Shown in pieces: positions 1-10,126 of a stretch of 64,000 bases of DNA (within the stretch, counting starts at the first letter, position 1; the number at the start of each line of letters is the position of its first letter). Both the position numbers and the translations under genes were made by a program. Source of the DNA: Notospermus geniculatus. Its lineage: Eukaryota; Nemertea; Pilidiophora; Heteronemertea; Lineidae. Location of the stretch: NCBI GenBank assembly GCA_002633025.1, contig NMRB01000622.1, forward strand, positions 143,602 to 207,601. Reading direction: 5' to 3'. The notes beneath the pieces are model-generated. The model saw only the letters and a list, made by a program, of their open reading frames with translations. It was not told the DNA's origin and made no database searches.

Positions 1-179
1 AGTGTGACAGACAAAATCTCATCTTTTGATATGTCAATTTCACCATGAACCAGGTATCGGAGACTGGAAATTTTCATTCCATCTTGTAGCTCAGGTCATG
101 AAACCTGGGGGTAGGTCACATTTCCAGGTCTGTAGCTCTTGCAGGAACAAAGTTACAGGTGTGACAGACTGAACAGACA

Positions 180-286
180 GACACACACACACACACAGAC
201 ACACACACACAGACAGACACCACGACCAAACACTATGAATGAATGAATGAATGAATGAATGAATGAATGAATGAATGAATGAATGA
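180..286. repeat. AC and GAAT microsatellites
   Basis: An (AC)n tract at about 180-212 is followed by a pure tetranucleotide GAAT tract at 236-286. An open frame crosses it but only encodes low-complexity repeats, so I do not call a gene. Confidence 0.95.
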
Positions 287-399
287 CAGACAGATACCAC
301 GACCAAAAACAATATGGTTTCCGATACTAGTATCGGAAACCATAATAAGTAAAGTACCTGTACATGTACATCGGGCGAGAACCATACGACATTTACAAT

Positions 400-1230
400 G
401 TCATCTTGTTGGAATTTGAGTTTTCATTTTTGCCCCCTGGTGGCCAAGCTAAGAATCAAATCGGACTGAAACTTGGTGTCATAGGTCAACTGACATTGGG
501 CTGTATATCTACTAAGTTTCAGGTCAATATGACCCAAGCAGTTATGAAACATAATGGGAGGATTTCGAACTTTGACCTATGTGACCTTTAAAAGTAGGTT
601 AAATCACAAACCCATTAGGTGTGTCATGTATCCTCAATAGATACACCTAGATAAAAATTTGGAGGTGATCCATCATTACTTCAGGAGTTACTGCACTAAT
701 TTTGTGTTTTGGGTTTCGGCCACCGGTCAAGCCAAGAAAATCGAATTGGACCGAAACTCCGTGTCATATGTCATATGACCTAGAGGTATATATGTACCAA
801 GTTCCGTGTCATATGTCATATGACCTAGAGGTATATATGTACCAAGTTTCAGGTCAATTTTATAACCCCAGCGGTTACGAAATGTGCCACCAAAAGGCAA
901 AATTCTGAACATCGACAACTGTGACCTTGAAAAGTAGATGAAATAAAAAAACCGTTCTACAGGTTATGTATTTTCATTAGATACACCTATGATAAAAATT
1001 TTGAGATGATACAGTCATTAGTTCTGGGGCCTGATTCACAAAGCACACTTAGGCGTAAGTGCTTTGTGAATCAGGCCCCAGGAGTTATTGCATTTTTGTG
1101 TTTTTGGTTTTAGCCACCTGGTGGCCAAGCCAAGAATCGAATCGGACAGGAACTTGGTGTCATAGGTCATATGACCTAGTGGTTTGTACCAAGTTTCAGA
1201 TCAATAGCCGCAGCGGTTAAAAAATGTGCC
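400..1230. repeat. Dispersed repeat family with GACCT-rich phrases, two tandem copies
   Basis: Two consecutive copies (about 400-960 and 960-1230) share the same ordered phrases: a GGTGGCCAAGCC-like stretch, a 'cata(t)gacctagnggtatatatgtaccaagtttcag' core, 'tgaccttnaaaagtagrt' and 'tagatacacct'. The same order is found on the opposite strand at 9330-9625, and a relative occurs at 17940-18050. No coding frame persists between copies. The core phrase at 772-848 is itself locally duplicated. This is an ancient interspersed repeat of unknown class. Confidence 0.7.
1025..1079. mobile_element. 55-bp solo hairpin inserted in the dispersed repeat
   Basis: A near-perfect hairpin with arms GGGGCCTGATTCACAAAGCA... 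and its complement sits inside the repeat copy at 960-1230. The first copy has 'ttcaggagtta' at about 680, where this copy has 'ttc-hairpin-aggagtta', so the empty site is visible nearby. The same arm sequence forms the ends of the larger element at 18780-19536, so this is a minimal member of that family. Confidence 0.8.
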
Positions 1231-1528
1231 CTGCTAACGGACTTTTTGAGGGGCTATTTAATGGGAAATAAGTGGAAATAACAGAGGTGGGGGTTCAATA
1301 ATTTTTTCCATGGCTGTAGTCATCTTCTTCCCTAAACCACAGCACGACTCATTGCCGCAAGGGTTTTGAAGAAGTCAGACCTAAAATGTAGCGGTACTTA
1401 CACATAAAAAATAGAAAAACGCAGAGTTCTACTTGTTGCAGCATGTTCCTCAAAAGTCCCTCTCAGGACTAATGCTCAACAGGTTCGTCAAATTGATTTT
1501 AAGCTGAGGTCACACTGTGGCGACTTAA

Positions 1529-1833
1529 GCCTGCAGCACACGTCTCACCACTTTCGTTGCTCATAAAGGCAATTTTCGTGGTCGCCACGAAAATGGCCAA
1601 GTGTGCTGTGGCCGGCAACGACCATTCACCACGGAAATTCTGTGGCGACCACAAGTTGTCGAAAATCAAACGTGTTTGATTTCTCACCACGAAAATTGCT
1701 CGTGGTTGCGAGTTGTGGTGATGCGTGGCCATCAGCAGCACACGAGACCACTGAGTGGTGACGTCTGCTGTAAACCGGCAACCACCACAAAAATTGCCGA
1801 CGAGCAACGAAAATGATGACGTGTGCTGCAGGC
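1529..1833. repeat. Foldback unit B nested in A
   Basis: The ends GCCTGCAGCACACGTC and GACGTGTGCTGCAGGC are complementary. The interior is built from repeated CACCACGAAAATTGC-like words in both orientations, so much of its 305 bp can fold. Confidence 0.85.
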
Positions 1834-1835
1834 TA

Positions 1836-1968
1836 GGCGGGCGAATCCCCGCGAATGAAATGGTCCATGCACCATGTGCTCACCCCTTTGGACATAATAA
1901 TGACAGAGCGAAGTATGTACAAATGGTCCATGGACCATTTCATTCTAGTTCGCGGGGATTCGCCCACC
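1836..1968. repeat. Foldback unit C with ATGGTCCATGGACCAT palindrome
   Basis: The arms GGCGGGCGAATCCCCGCG and its complement enclose two copies of a 'gaaatggtccatg(g/c)acca' palindrome and a 'gtgctcacccctttggacataat' core. A second copy lies at 54684-54826. Loose copies of the ATGGTCCATGGACCAT/TGTGCTCACC motif occur near 10965, 17130 and 20750. Confidence 0.85.
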
Positions 1969-2295
1969 TGAGTCGCCACAGTGTGGCCTGGGTTTTATTA
2001 ATTAAATCAAACTGATCCTCTTTCATCCTCGGCAGCTGTGTGGGCTTTGGCATGTTATCCGTTCCAGACACTAAACTATATGTAGATATGCAAATGAGTA
2101 GTGCACAAAAGAATCCCATCCTTCAATGTAAATAATCAGAAATCCGTGTAATATTTCAAATGAAGGCAGGGCGATAATACAATGCACTAGCAATTAATCG
2201 TGCTGGGCACGGACTGGATCATTTACATATATGAGGAAACATCGACAACGTCGCGATCATAACGTGGGGGAAAATATATCGTGTACGGCGGTCTT

Positions 2296-2411
2296 TACAT
2301 AGAAGTATACGGTATACGAAAACGCCGGTTAACAATGGCTCCCGGGCCTGAATCCCTTTTATTTAAAGCCATTGTTCATCGGCGTTTCCGTATACCGTAT
2401 ACTTCTATGTA
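2296..2411. repeat. Foldback, 23-bp-plus arms
   Basis: TACATAGAAGTATACGGTAT at the left is matched by ATACCGTATACTTCTATGTA at the right, with a second paired block (AACGCCG...AACAATGGC) further in. Confidence 0.9.
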
Positions 2412-2526
2412 CGCAGCGCGTCCGGCAGGCGTTCCTTCGATAGCTGTTTCGGTCTGTGTTACCGCCTCACTGACTTGTTGAACGCTTCCCGACGCGCTGC
2501 TTACGCGCTTGTCTGTCACCGCCTTC

Positions 2527-2650
2527 AGGGCTGGTTCATACTTGCTCCCGGACCGTCAAGCGCATGAAACTGGTCGCAGGTCTGAATGTGCACACACATT
2601 GAGGTTGATCATAGTCGGCGTAAAATCCGGACTGAGTATGAACCAGCCCT
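2527..2650. repeat. Foldback abutting a MITE
   Basis: The ends AGGGCTGGTTCATACT and AGTATGAACCAGCCCT are complementary. The right end directly touches the TTAA of the MITE at 2650-2904. Confidence 0.85.
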
Positions 2651-2904
2651 TAAAGATAATGTATCACGGGTATTTTCGCGGGCCACGAAATTCATGGTTT
2701 ATTTACATTTTGTTTGTTTATGTCCAGGCTTTCTTTGTCTTATGAGTAATCTGTTGATAGCACGCCCCCTAGATATTCTGTTGATTCCAAAAGTATTCAT
2801 TTTGGTGGGTTGGCATGTCCCAAAAGTCCAAAATAACATCATGTAAACATCCATGTTTACAAACACTGAATGTAAACAATGAAGTCGTGATATATTATCT
2901 TTAA
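2650..2904. mobile_element. TTAA-flanked MITE (piggyBac-like), copy 1
   Basis: TTAA occurs at both ends (2650-2653, 2901-2904). Inside it lie matching ends AGATAATGTATCACG and CGTGATATATTATCT. Further copies of about the same length lie at 40304-40559 (opposite orientation) and 54360-54590. A TTAA target duplication is the hallmark of piggyBac transposition, so a non-autonomous piggyBac relative is inferred; no transposase is seen in the window. Confidence 0.8.
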
Positions 2905-3060
2905 GCATGGCGCACACCAGCGATTTTTCGTGCAATTTTCTAGGTGACTTGCCCTGCGACCACAGCAGCGACTGAACATATTGTTAGTTTTTGTTGACTC
3001 GTTTGCGACAAATGCTTCCTTGGAAGATCAGTGATGTCAAGGGCGACATCGCTGATCGGC
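2905..3060. repeat. Dispersed repeat beginning AGCATGGCGCACAC
   Basis: It is related to 51779-51985: both begin AGCATGGCGCACACC followed by 'gcgatttttcgtgc', and both contain GCGACTTG/GCGACTGG-type words that pair internally. It looks like a foldback family member with decayed arms. Confidence 0.5.
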
Positions 3061-3150
3061 CTCAAAGGTAATCATCGCATACGGTATAGTAGTCACATCG
3101 GTAGTCTCCCCCATTATGGGCCCATATCCCATTTTAGTCGCACGTGTGCG

Positions 3151-3272
3151 CCATGCTTTAGCCAATCTTGCGGAAACGCCGGTGTAACAGTAAAGAATGT
3201 CCCCCTCAGTACGCACCCGGGTGCCATTTAGGGATACCCAGGTTGGACCACCGGCGATTGGCTAAAGCATGG
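3151..3272. repeat. Foldback with CCATGCTTTAGCCAATC ends
   Basis: CCATGCTTTAGCCAATC at 3151 is complementary to GATTGGCTAAAGCATGG at 3256-3272. No coding potential. Confidence 0.85.
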
Positions 3273-3467
3273 ACGACATTCACCCTTTTGGTTTCATTAA
3301 CAGAAAGGTTAAAACCAAACAGTGAGTCAAATTAAGGATAATGAATTGACTCATAATTTCAGTCATTTAACTGGGCTCGAATTTTCTGGCCGCCATCTTG
3401 AAATCCTTTGTTGCGCTCTCAGTTCAGAATCGATAGGCATCTTCCCCTGTGTTTGACCATTCACACC

Positions 3468-3546
3468 ACTTCGGACTAGTGAACCTTCGGACTAGTGAAC
3501 CTTCGGACTACTGGACCTTCGGACTAGTGAACCTTCGGACAAGTGA
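3468..3546. repeat. 16-bp tandem repeat CCTTCGGACTAGTGAA
   Basis: About five head-to-tail copies of a 16-bp unit with small variations (ACTACTGG, ACAAGTGA). Confidence 0.9.
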
Positions 3547-5176
3547 GATGTTCCAAGTTATTCAACACCCCACCGTGATTAGATTGGTACCTTTCCTAGC
3601 GGAGGATGGTGGTACCAATCGAGTCTGTGATTTGATTGAAGCGCGATTTCTTCGCATTACATACGTCTATACTGCATGGAGGTAGAAAACGCTCAATGTT
3701 GACATCTTGATCGACCACTGCCTGATACCAAAAATTCATGTGGATCTATTTTTGCTGATACATGTACACTTATTTTCCTGTCAAATGCCCGACAGTTAAC
3801 ATATCCGTGAGGTTACAAATGCTAGGGCCCAATGCCACTGCTTCAACAATTTATGAGATGTAAAAACCCTTGGGGGTTAAATTAAAGGGGTAATAATTAT
3901 CTGACGCCAATTACGGTGTCATTGTTGCTTGATCTCATTTGCAGCAGGAGAAAACCGGAGTTTTTCATACTGAATCGAGAACCGTGAGAGCTCTTATTTA
4001 TTGGTTCTCATGATTGGCTCTTTCGACAATATTGGGTGATTTGTGTGTAATGTGGGAGGAAACCGGAGTACTTTTTCAAACAATGATTCGAGAACCCTGA
4101 GCTCTGACTTGGCTCATTATTGGCTCTTTAGATATATGTGTTATTGGGGATTTTTATGTAATGTAGGAGGAAACCGAATTTTCCTGAGAAAACTAAGCTG
4201 TCAAAGATAGTCGCCCGCTGCACTGCAAGGGAAATGGGTTGGACTGGGGATCAATCCCGGTGTGATAGAATCTTTCCCCCGGCTGATATGTGAGTGTCCC
4301 CCAACAATACGCTACATTTACGGATTAAGCGGCACCATTGAATTGGACTCCAGAGAGACCAAGACCCTTAACCATGTGACAAGCAATGCATGGGGACATC
4401 AGGACGACGGGGCATTAGATTCTATCACACCGGAACTTTACTGGCGACAGGCGCCGAGGTTATCAATGTCCCTACTCCTCTGACAGCAACTCCATCTCCT
4501 CTGTCGATTCACAAGCTAGGGACTTTGGCAACGTACACATCCACCATTTTGTGCAAGAGCCTACATTACAATCGTCACTGTGGGCATTGTACTGAGAAGG
4601 GCTAATTAGAATTGTTTTGCGAGTTGGTGCCTGGCCTCAGCATACACCGGCTCGCCCCATGGAGATAAGTGACCTCATACACAAAGCTGTCAATGCATTG
4701 CTAATTACTAATGAACCAATCACAGAAAGGACGTAAGCAAACTGGACCTGACCAGTGGCGCCACATATCAATACGTTTACTCCTCACCAATCATATCACC
4801 GGTTACAATGGTGAACGTATCCTTACGTTTTCGTTCGTTCACTTTAGTCCTTTACCGGGGCCCTCACGTTCTGATCAAGGTCTGACACGTTTTTCACGTT
4901 CTGCCAAGGTTTCTACGGATGAAACGTGGACGCCGGGCAGCTCTGGATCACGTTTGTGCCCACGGTATAAAAAGAAGGCGTGCAATGTGTCGCGATTGCT
5001 CAGACTCGAATAAAGCTCCCCTGCCGGGCCCGGCTTTTATATACTCCCTCCCAGACTGCGCGTGCCGTGTCAGACCGTAGTAGAACGCAACGCACCCTAT
5101 CGCGCCGGGCCCTTAAACCGTCACACGCCGAGACACGTCGTGATTGAACGCTTCTAGCCTTAATCAAACTATCACC
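3547..5176. other. Intergenic stretch with no gene recognised
   Basis: Apart from the foldback at 4257-4433, I see only short 'ggaggaaaccgga' echoes at 3950-4170. A TATAAAAAG followed 40 bp later by AATAAA (4965-5015) resembles an LTR promoter/poly(A) layout, but no partner LTR or primer site is visible, so I do not call it. Confidence 0.6.
4257..4433. repeat. Foldback with CCGGTGTGATAGAATC ends
   Basis: CCGGTGTGATAGAATCT at the left and AGATTCTATCACACCGG at the right are perfect complements. Confidence 0.9.
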
Positions 5177-5241
5177 GAATCCTATCACCAAGTTTACCCG
5201 AGTAAGTAGATGTAAAATGCGGAATGGTCAAGTCAGCACCA

Positions 5242-6221
5242 CATTCTATCACCAACTTTTTGAGGCAAAAGCAATTAAACGTTTGTTTCTCATGATCGAT
5301 TTTGGTCTTTTTGAGGCCAAAGCAATTAAATGTTCGTTTCTCATTACTGATTTTGAGATTTCTTGCCGACTATACATGTATATGAAGTTAGACAGAGTGA
5401 CTTTTTGAGGCCAAAGCAATTAAAGGTTCGTTTCTCATTACCGATTTTGAGATTTCTCGCATATATGAAGTTCACGCAGAGGAAATGTTTGTTTCTTGAC
5501 ACTTAAATGCCGAGGTGTTACTGGCTGAGCTGGGGATGTTAGTGGGACATGTGCCCAATCACATGCAGGTACCCTGGTACCCAGGTGATCTCGTTTTCTC
5601 CAGCAATGACTCGACAAAGTTGGCTTGTAACCAAAACAGAGTGGGGGTAAGGGAAATTATCTGTCAATGGGGCTACCAAATACCGAGGTGTTTCTGGCTG
5701 AGCTAGGGTGCGGATGTTAGTAGGACATGTGCCCAATCACATGCAGGTACCCTGGTACCCAGGTGATCTCGTTTTCTCCAGCAATGACTCGACAATGTTG
5801 GCTTGTAACCAAAACAGAGAAAACGAGATCACCTGGGTACCAGGGTACCTGCACGTGATTGGGCACATGTCCCACTAACATCCGCACTTTAGCTCAGCCA
5901 GAAACACCTCGGCATTTAAGTGTCGAGAAACAAGCATTTCCTCTGCGTGAACTTCATATATGCGAGAAATCTCAAAATCGGTAATGAGAAACGAACCTTT
6001 AATTGCTTTGGCCTCAAAAAGTCACTCTGTGTAACTTCATATACATGTATCGGCAAGAAATCTCAAAATCAGTAATGTGAAACGAACATTTAATTGCTTT
6101 GGCCTGAAAAAGTCCAAAATCGGAAACGAACATTTAATTGTTTTGGCCTCAAAAAGACCAAAATCCATCATGAGAAACAAACGTTTAATTGCTTTTGCCT
6201 CAAAAAGTTGGCGATAGAATG
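5242..6221. mobile_element. Large foldback, arms about 400 bp with internal subrepeats
   Basis: The left arm starts CATTCTATCACCAAC and the right arm ends GTTGGCGATAGAATG; complementarity runs for about 400 bp. Each arm carries three or more copies of a 'tttttgaggccaaagcaattaaa...gttcgtttctcat' unit. Next to the left arm, 5509-5642 is repeated directly at 5680-5818. Its end word CTATCACCAA matches the end of the enclosing element, so the two may share an origin. Confidence 0.88.
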
Positions 6222-6272
6222 TGTATGGCAATAGTTGAAGATATAGTTGAAGATATGGCCCCATGTGGTCAT

Positions 6273-6422
6273 GCACCCAAGAAAAATATGGGTCCCATAT
6301 TTTTTTGCCCTGACATATGGGGCCCATCTGGGAAATTATCCTATACTACTAGCTATACTACCATATGGGGCCCCCTCATGTATCTGGGGAAAATATATGG
6401 GACCCATATGGTTCTTGGGTGC
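6273..6422. repeat. Foldback with GCACCCAAGAA ends and ATGGGTCCCAT palindromes
   Basis: GCACCCAAGAA and TTCTTGGGTGC bound a segment dominated by ATATGGGGCCC and ATATGGGTCCCATAT words, which pair with each other. Confidence 0.75.
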
Positions 6423-6572
6423 CAAATCCTGTGGGGCCCGCATGTGATCACCCATTATTGGCCCATATGTATTTGTTGCCTGGGAAATGATCAAGTTGAT
6501 CAGATTAACCTGTGGCCCATGGCCTTTAGGTAACCCAGGACGTTAGAAGTGAGAAAAAATAAAAAAATAAAA

Positions 6573-6845
6573 TCGGTACCTTTTGCCCTAGGTACCGGTA
6601 CCTTTTGTCCGGGTACCTTCTGTCCTAGGTACATTTTGTCCTGGGTACATTTTGTCAGGGTACATTTTGCCCTAGGTACCTTTTGTCCCAGGTACCTTTT
6701 GTCCCAGGTACCATTTGTCCGGGTACCTTTTGTCCTAGGAACATTTTGTCCTAGGTACCTTTTGTCCTAGGCACATTTTGTCCGGGTACCTTTTGTCCAG
6801 TACCTTTTGCCCGGGTACGTTTTGTCCGGGTACATTTTGTCCTAG
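6573..6845. repeat. Minisatellite, about 17-bp unit GGTACCTTTTGTCCTAG
   Basis: About sixteen degenerate units of GGTAC(C/A)TTTTGTCC(T/G)(A/G)G run head to tail, many carrying the GGTACC word. The open frame through it is only the repeat translated. Confidence 0.92.
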
Positions 6846-6849
6846 AACC

Positions 6850-8565
6850 CAAGCGGATTGTCCAGTTATTCAAACAACCTATATTTTTGCACTAAAACCT
6901 ACAAATGTAGATTTTTGCTCATAAAACTTAGTTGTTGTGGGTAAAATATAGTTTTTTTGACAAAAACTAAGTATTTTTCCTAAAAAAACCAGAGCTTTCT
7001 GGGCGAGCGATGCAAGGGGGAAAACGTACTCTTAGGAGTTGAGAATTCTGGAGTGGAGATGCAGGTTTAGGCCTACATGATCCCCCTTCTCCAGCTGAAA
7101 TGTGGATCCGGAATGTAGAAGAGTGCCAGCTGAAAGAATTATCAAAGAACGTTTGTTTCGGAACAGAGGGATGCATCCCTCCATCCGAAATAAATGGCTA
7201 CCGCTAGGCTACCTACGGCAGCCTAGCGGCAGCCTGCGTAGCTATGGCATTATGGATTAGGATCTATGGGAAAATTCCACAGCAGCACTGAAATCCCGTC
7301 AACGAAAAAAGTATTTGTCGGCTATAATCCAAGTCATTCACAGGCCCAAAAAGAAACATATTCACTTATTCCAGTAACCGGTAGCACTTGTCACAAAAGC
7401 ACGTGAACGACGAACGACATGCTGAACTGGCGGTTGGATATAGAGAACTACATGTATGCATGAATTAGGCAAAGCAGACAAAGAACTCTGTTACTAAGCC
7501 ACATTGTGGCATTTCTGACAATGGCTTATGCTGATTCAATGGCCGATTACGCTGTTAACAGGCGTGATTTCTTATCTGCACGGGGTGATAGACAGTGAAG
7601 CGAACATTCGACTTCGGCTTGGCCTATAAGCAGAAAGCAGACGACCGCCACAAAATCCCGAATTTTCGTGTTATTTTCGGCGATATTGTATCCATTCATA
7701 TATGATTACTTACTACGGATATCTTTCGTGGAAACAGTACCGCTAAGCACAACTAATGCGGCGTGTTCACGCAATGGGAGACAAAAATGCATATTCCTGA
7801 AAAATCCTCTATGAGGCATTCTACTCGCTGGTTCGACAAAGTAATTCGCTGGCTACGCCATTTTTCGCCTGGCGGCGAGCCCAGGAACCATTGCGTCTAG
7901 TTTTTGTCTAACACCAAGTTTTATAGAAGAAAGCTTAGTTTTTTGCTTCATAAAATACGGTATAGGTTTTTGTCAAAAAACTTAGTTTTTGTGAAAAACC
8001 TATATTTTATGACAAAAAACCTGGTTTTATGCCAAACAACCCCCATTTTATCGACAAAAATGTAAGTTTCTGCACTGAAATGTCCATAAAACTAAGTTTA
8101 TTGGTATAGTTTTTTTTACTAAAACCAAGTGGTATGCCATAGAAAGTAGGTTTTTGATAAAAACTAGGTTTTTGTACGCCGTTTGTCCAGTTATTCGAGA
8201 AACTTATATTTTTGACTGGTTTTATTGAAAAAAAGCTAAGTTTGTCCATAAAACCAGGTTTTTTGAGCATAAATATAAGTTTCTTGGCTATTTGTCCAGT
8301 TATTACCAAAAAACTAAGATTTTTAAACAAAAAACTAAGTTTTTTGCATGTGATTGAAAAACCTATATTTTATCGCAAAAAACTAGGTAAACACGGTTTT
8401 ATTGTAGAAATATAAGTTTTATGACAAAAACAAATTTTTTGGCGATAAAAACTTAGTTTTTGTCAAAAAACCTATATTTTGTCCACAAAAACTAAGTTTT
8501 TAAAGCATAAAACTAGGTTTTATTGCAAAAATATAGGTTTTTTTAATAACTGGACAATCCGCTTG
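6850..8565. mobile_element. Foldback with CAAGCGGATTGTCCAGTTATT ends
   Basis: The terminal repeats CAAGCGGATTGTCCAGTTAT and the exact complement at 8546-8565 enclose A/T-tract arrays next to both ends (6880-6990 and 7905-8544) and a more complex centre (about 6990-7900) in which I recognise no gene. The centre is ordinary-composition DNA with stops in all frames. Confidence 0.8.
7905..8544. repeat. Array of phased A-tracts and T-tracts
   Basis: Short units of the form AAAAnnnnnnTTTT follow each other, such as AAAAACTAAGTTTTT, AAAACCTATATTTT and AAAACTAGGTTTT. In one stretch near 8445-8505, A-run and T-run centres lie about 8.5-11 bases apart, close to one helical turn. The units occur in both orientations, so the array is a chain of small imperfect palindromes. 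It is not coding. Confidence 0.85.
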
Positions 8566-8810
8566 CCATAAATGTGGTGCTGACTTACTCAACTTACTGG
8601 GGAAAGTAACTTGGGTAAACTTGGTGATAGGATTCCATTACCAACAATCAGTCCACAAGCATAGCCACTGCAAAATCAGCGGCGCTACCGTCTCTCATAC
8701 ACAGAGCCAATCAGCTAGTCACAATATTCAAAACTCCCAACCCGCCCTCACCAAGTCAGCACATGCTTATGTGTATCAATGTACAGCGGGACCCTGAAAC
8801 CAAAACTTTC

Positions 8811-8811
<1 letters not shown>

Positions 8812-8866
<55 letters not shown>

Positions 8867-8867
8867 N
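8812..8867. other. Poly(C) run ending in an undetermined base
   Basis: Fifty-five consecutive C residues end in N at 8867. The run probably marks a sequencing or assembly boundary at a homopolymer. Confidence 0.95.
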
Positions 8868-9329
8868 ATCACTTGAATTTTTGCCCACTTATTGCTGAGA
8901 TGCTACTCTTCATTATCAGAACTGGCAACGAAAATCGATCTGTAACTTTTCGTTTAATGCGCCATTTAGTATGAAAAATTCAGGTCATTTGGAACCTGAA
9001 ATTATCGCAATACACTAGCGATGTACATGATTTTCAGTTTTTCTACTGATGTAAATACAAAACGTTCCTACAAATTGCTAGTTTTGGGGTTTATTTAAGA
9101 GCTTAGACCTGTTGAAATCACATGGTGATGTGGCATATTGCTTTTAACCAATCACATGAAAGTTAGCCTATGCACCTGATGCATTTACTGTACATTGGCG
9201 GAGGGTGGCATGGTGCAGTCTGCGTGGAGCATGAATGGACTGATTGCTGGTAATGCGGTGATAGCTAGAAAATATGGTGCTAGTTTGACATAAGCCAGCT
9301 TTTGTCGTGGTGCAGCGTCCGTCGTCGTC
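8868..9329. other. Intergenic, nothing recognised
   Basis: No gene, RNA or clear repeat arm found; composition is ordinary. The end (about 9300-9350) carries a CGTCCGTCGTCGTCCG word that resembles the GACGACGGACGAC tail at 18275-18290 in the opposite orientation. Confidence 0.5.
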
Positions 9330-9625
9330 CGTTAGCAGGCAGGGCACGTTTCCGAACCACTAGAGCTATTGATCTGAAACTTGGTACATATATACCCCTA
9401 GGTCAGATGACCTATGACACCAAATTTCGGTCCGATTCGATTCTTGGCTTGGCCTCCAGGTGGCCAAAACCAAAAACACAAAAAGTGCAATAACTCCTGA
9501 ACTAAAGACTGGATCATCTCCAAATTTTTATCATAGGTGTATCTATTAGGATACATAACATAAATAACGGGTTTTTGATTTGACCTACTTTTGAAGGTCA
9601 CAGAGGTCAAAGTTCTACAAAAGTA
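9330..9625 (-). repeat. Dispersed GACCT-rich repeat, inverted copy
   Basis: Read on the minus strand it reproduces the ordered phrases of 400-1230: 'tttgacctctgtgacctt', 'aaaagtaggtcaaat', 'tagatacacctatgataaaaat', GGCCACCTGG and 'cataggtcatctgacc'. Confidence 0.7.
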
Positions 9626-9659
9626 ACGAACCTGCCACAGTTCTTCATTATTTCACCGA

Positions 9660-10095
9660 GCGTCTTCATATCTTGCATAACTGTGTACTAGAGGGGTAAC
9701 CTTTAAAAATACCGAGTTTCGGCCCGATCGGCCATCCAGTATGGCCGCCAGGTGGCGTAACCTGAAAATCATCCAAGTAACTCAGGAACGGCTTGACCCA
9801 GAGTGCTGAAACTTGATATTTACACTCCCTGTAGATGACCTTTACAAGCACGTCAAATTTCGACCTGATTAAACTTCCAATATGGCCGCCAGGTGGCGTA
9901 ACCCAAAAATTATCAAATGTGCTATAACTCAGGAACGACTTGACCCAGAGTGCTCAAATGTGCTATGTGGCTCCCTCTAGATGACCTTTATGTGCATGTA
10001 AAGTTTTGGCTCGATCGGACATCCAATATGGCCGCCAGGTGGCATAACCCAAAAATCATCGAGTCTTGCAACTAATTACTTGGGAATGACTTGAC
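9660..10095. repeat. Tandem units of about 145 bp with ATGGCCGCCAGGTGGC core
   Basis: The core TATGGCCGCCAGGTGGC recurs at 9740, 9881 and 10027, so spacing is about 141 and 146 bp. Each is followed by 'taaccyraaaatyatc' and 'cttgacccaga(g/t)tgct'. Confidence 0.8.
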
Positions 10096-10126
10096 CCAGA
10101 TTGCTCATAACTGACATGTACATGTA

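Larger units (their letters stand above)
1507..1989. mobile_element. Foldback element A, copy 1, with two nested foldbacks
   Basis: The terminal inverted repeat AGGTCACACTGTGGCGACT pairs with AGTCGCCACAGTGTGGCCT at the other end. Inside lie two further complete inverted-repeat units (1529-1833 and 1836-1968). The same outer ends with the same 1836-type inner unit recur at 54662-56128. No transposase is present, so it is non-autonomous. Confidence 0.85.
5177..8635. mobile_element. Compound inverted-repeat element of about 3.5 kb
   Basis: The outer ends GAATCCTATCACCAAGTTTA and TAAACTTGGTGATAGGATTC are exact complements. Similarity continues inward to GTCAGCACCACATT (5231-5244 and, inverted, about 8571-8585). 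The body holds a 980-bp foldback, a small foldback, a minisatellite and another foldback with A/T-phased arrays. There is no transposase or other credible ORF, so this is a composite of nested non-autonomous elements. Confidence 0.75.

Noticed and set aside
4960-5200. TATAAAAAG followed by AATAAA, possible solo LTR
   Set aside because: No TG...CA borders, primer site, target duplication or second copy could be found.
5258-5470. Regularly repeated TTTTTGAGGCCAAAGCAATT units, looked at as a possible CRISPR-like array
   Set aside because: Spacing is irregular, units are arms of a foldback, spacers are not unique, and the DNA is animal.
6549-6770. 73-codon open frame with repeated GTFCPRYLLS-type peptides
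   Set aside because: It is the GGTACCTTTTGTCC minisatellite translated; no start context or neighbours support a protein.
8812-8867. Poly(C) tract as a structural (i-motif) element
   Set aside because: A 55-base homopolymer ending in N is more likely a sequencing or gap-closing artefact.
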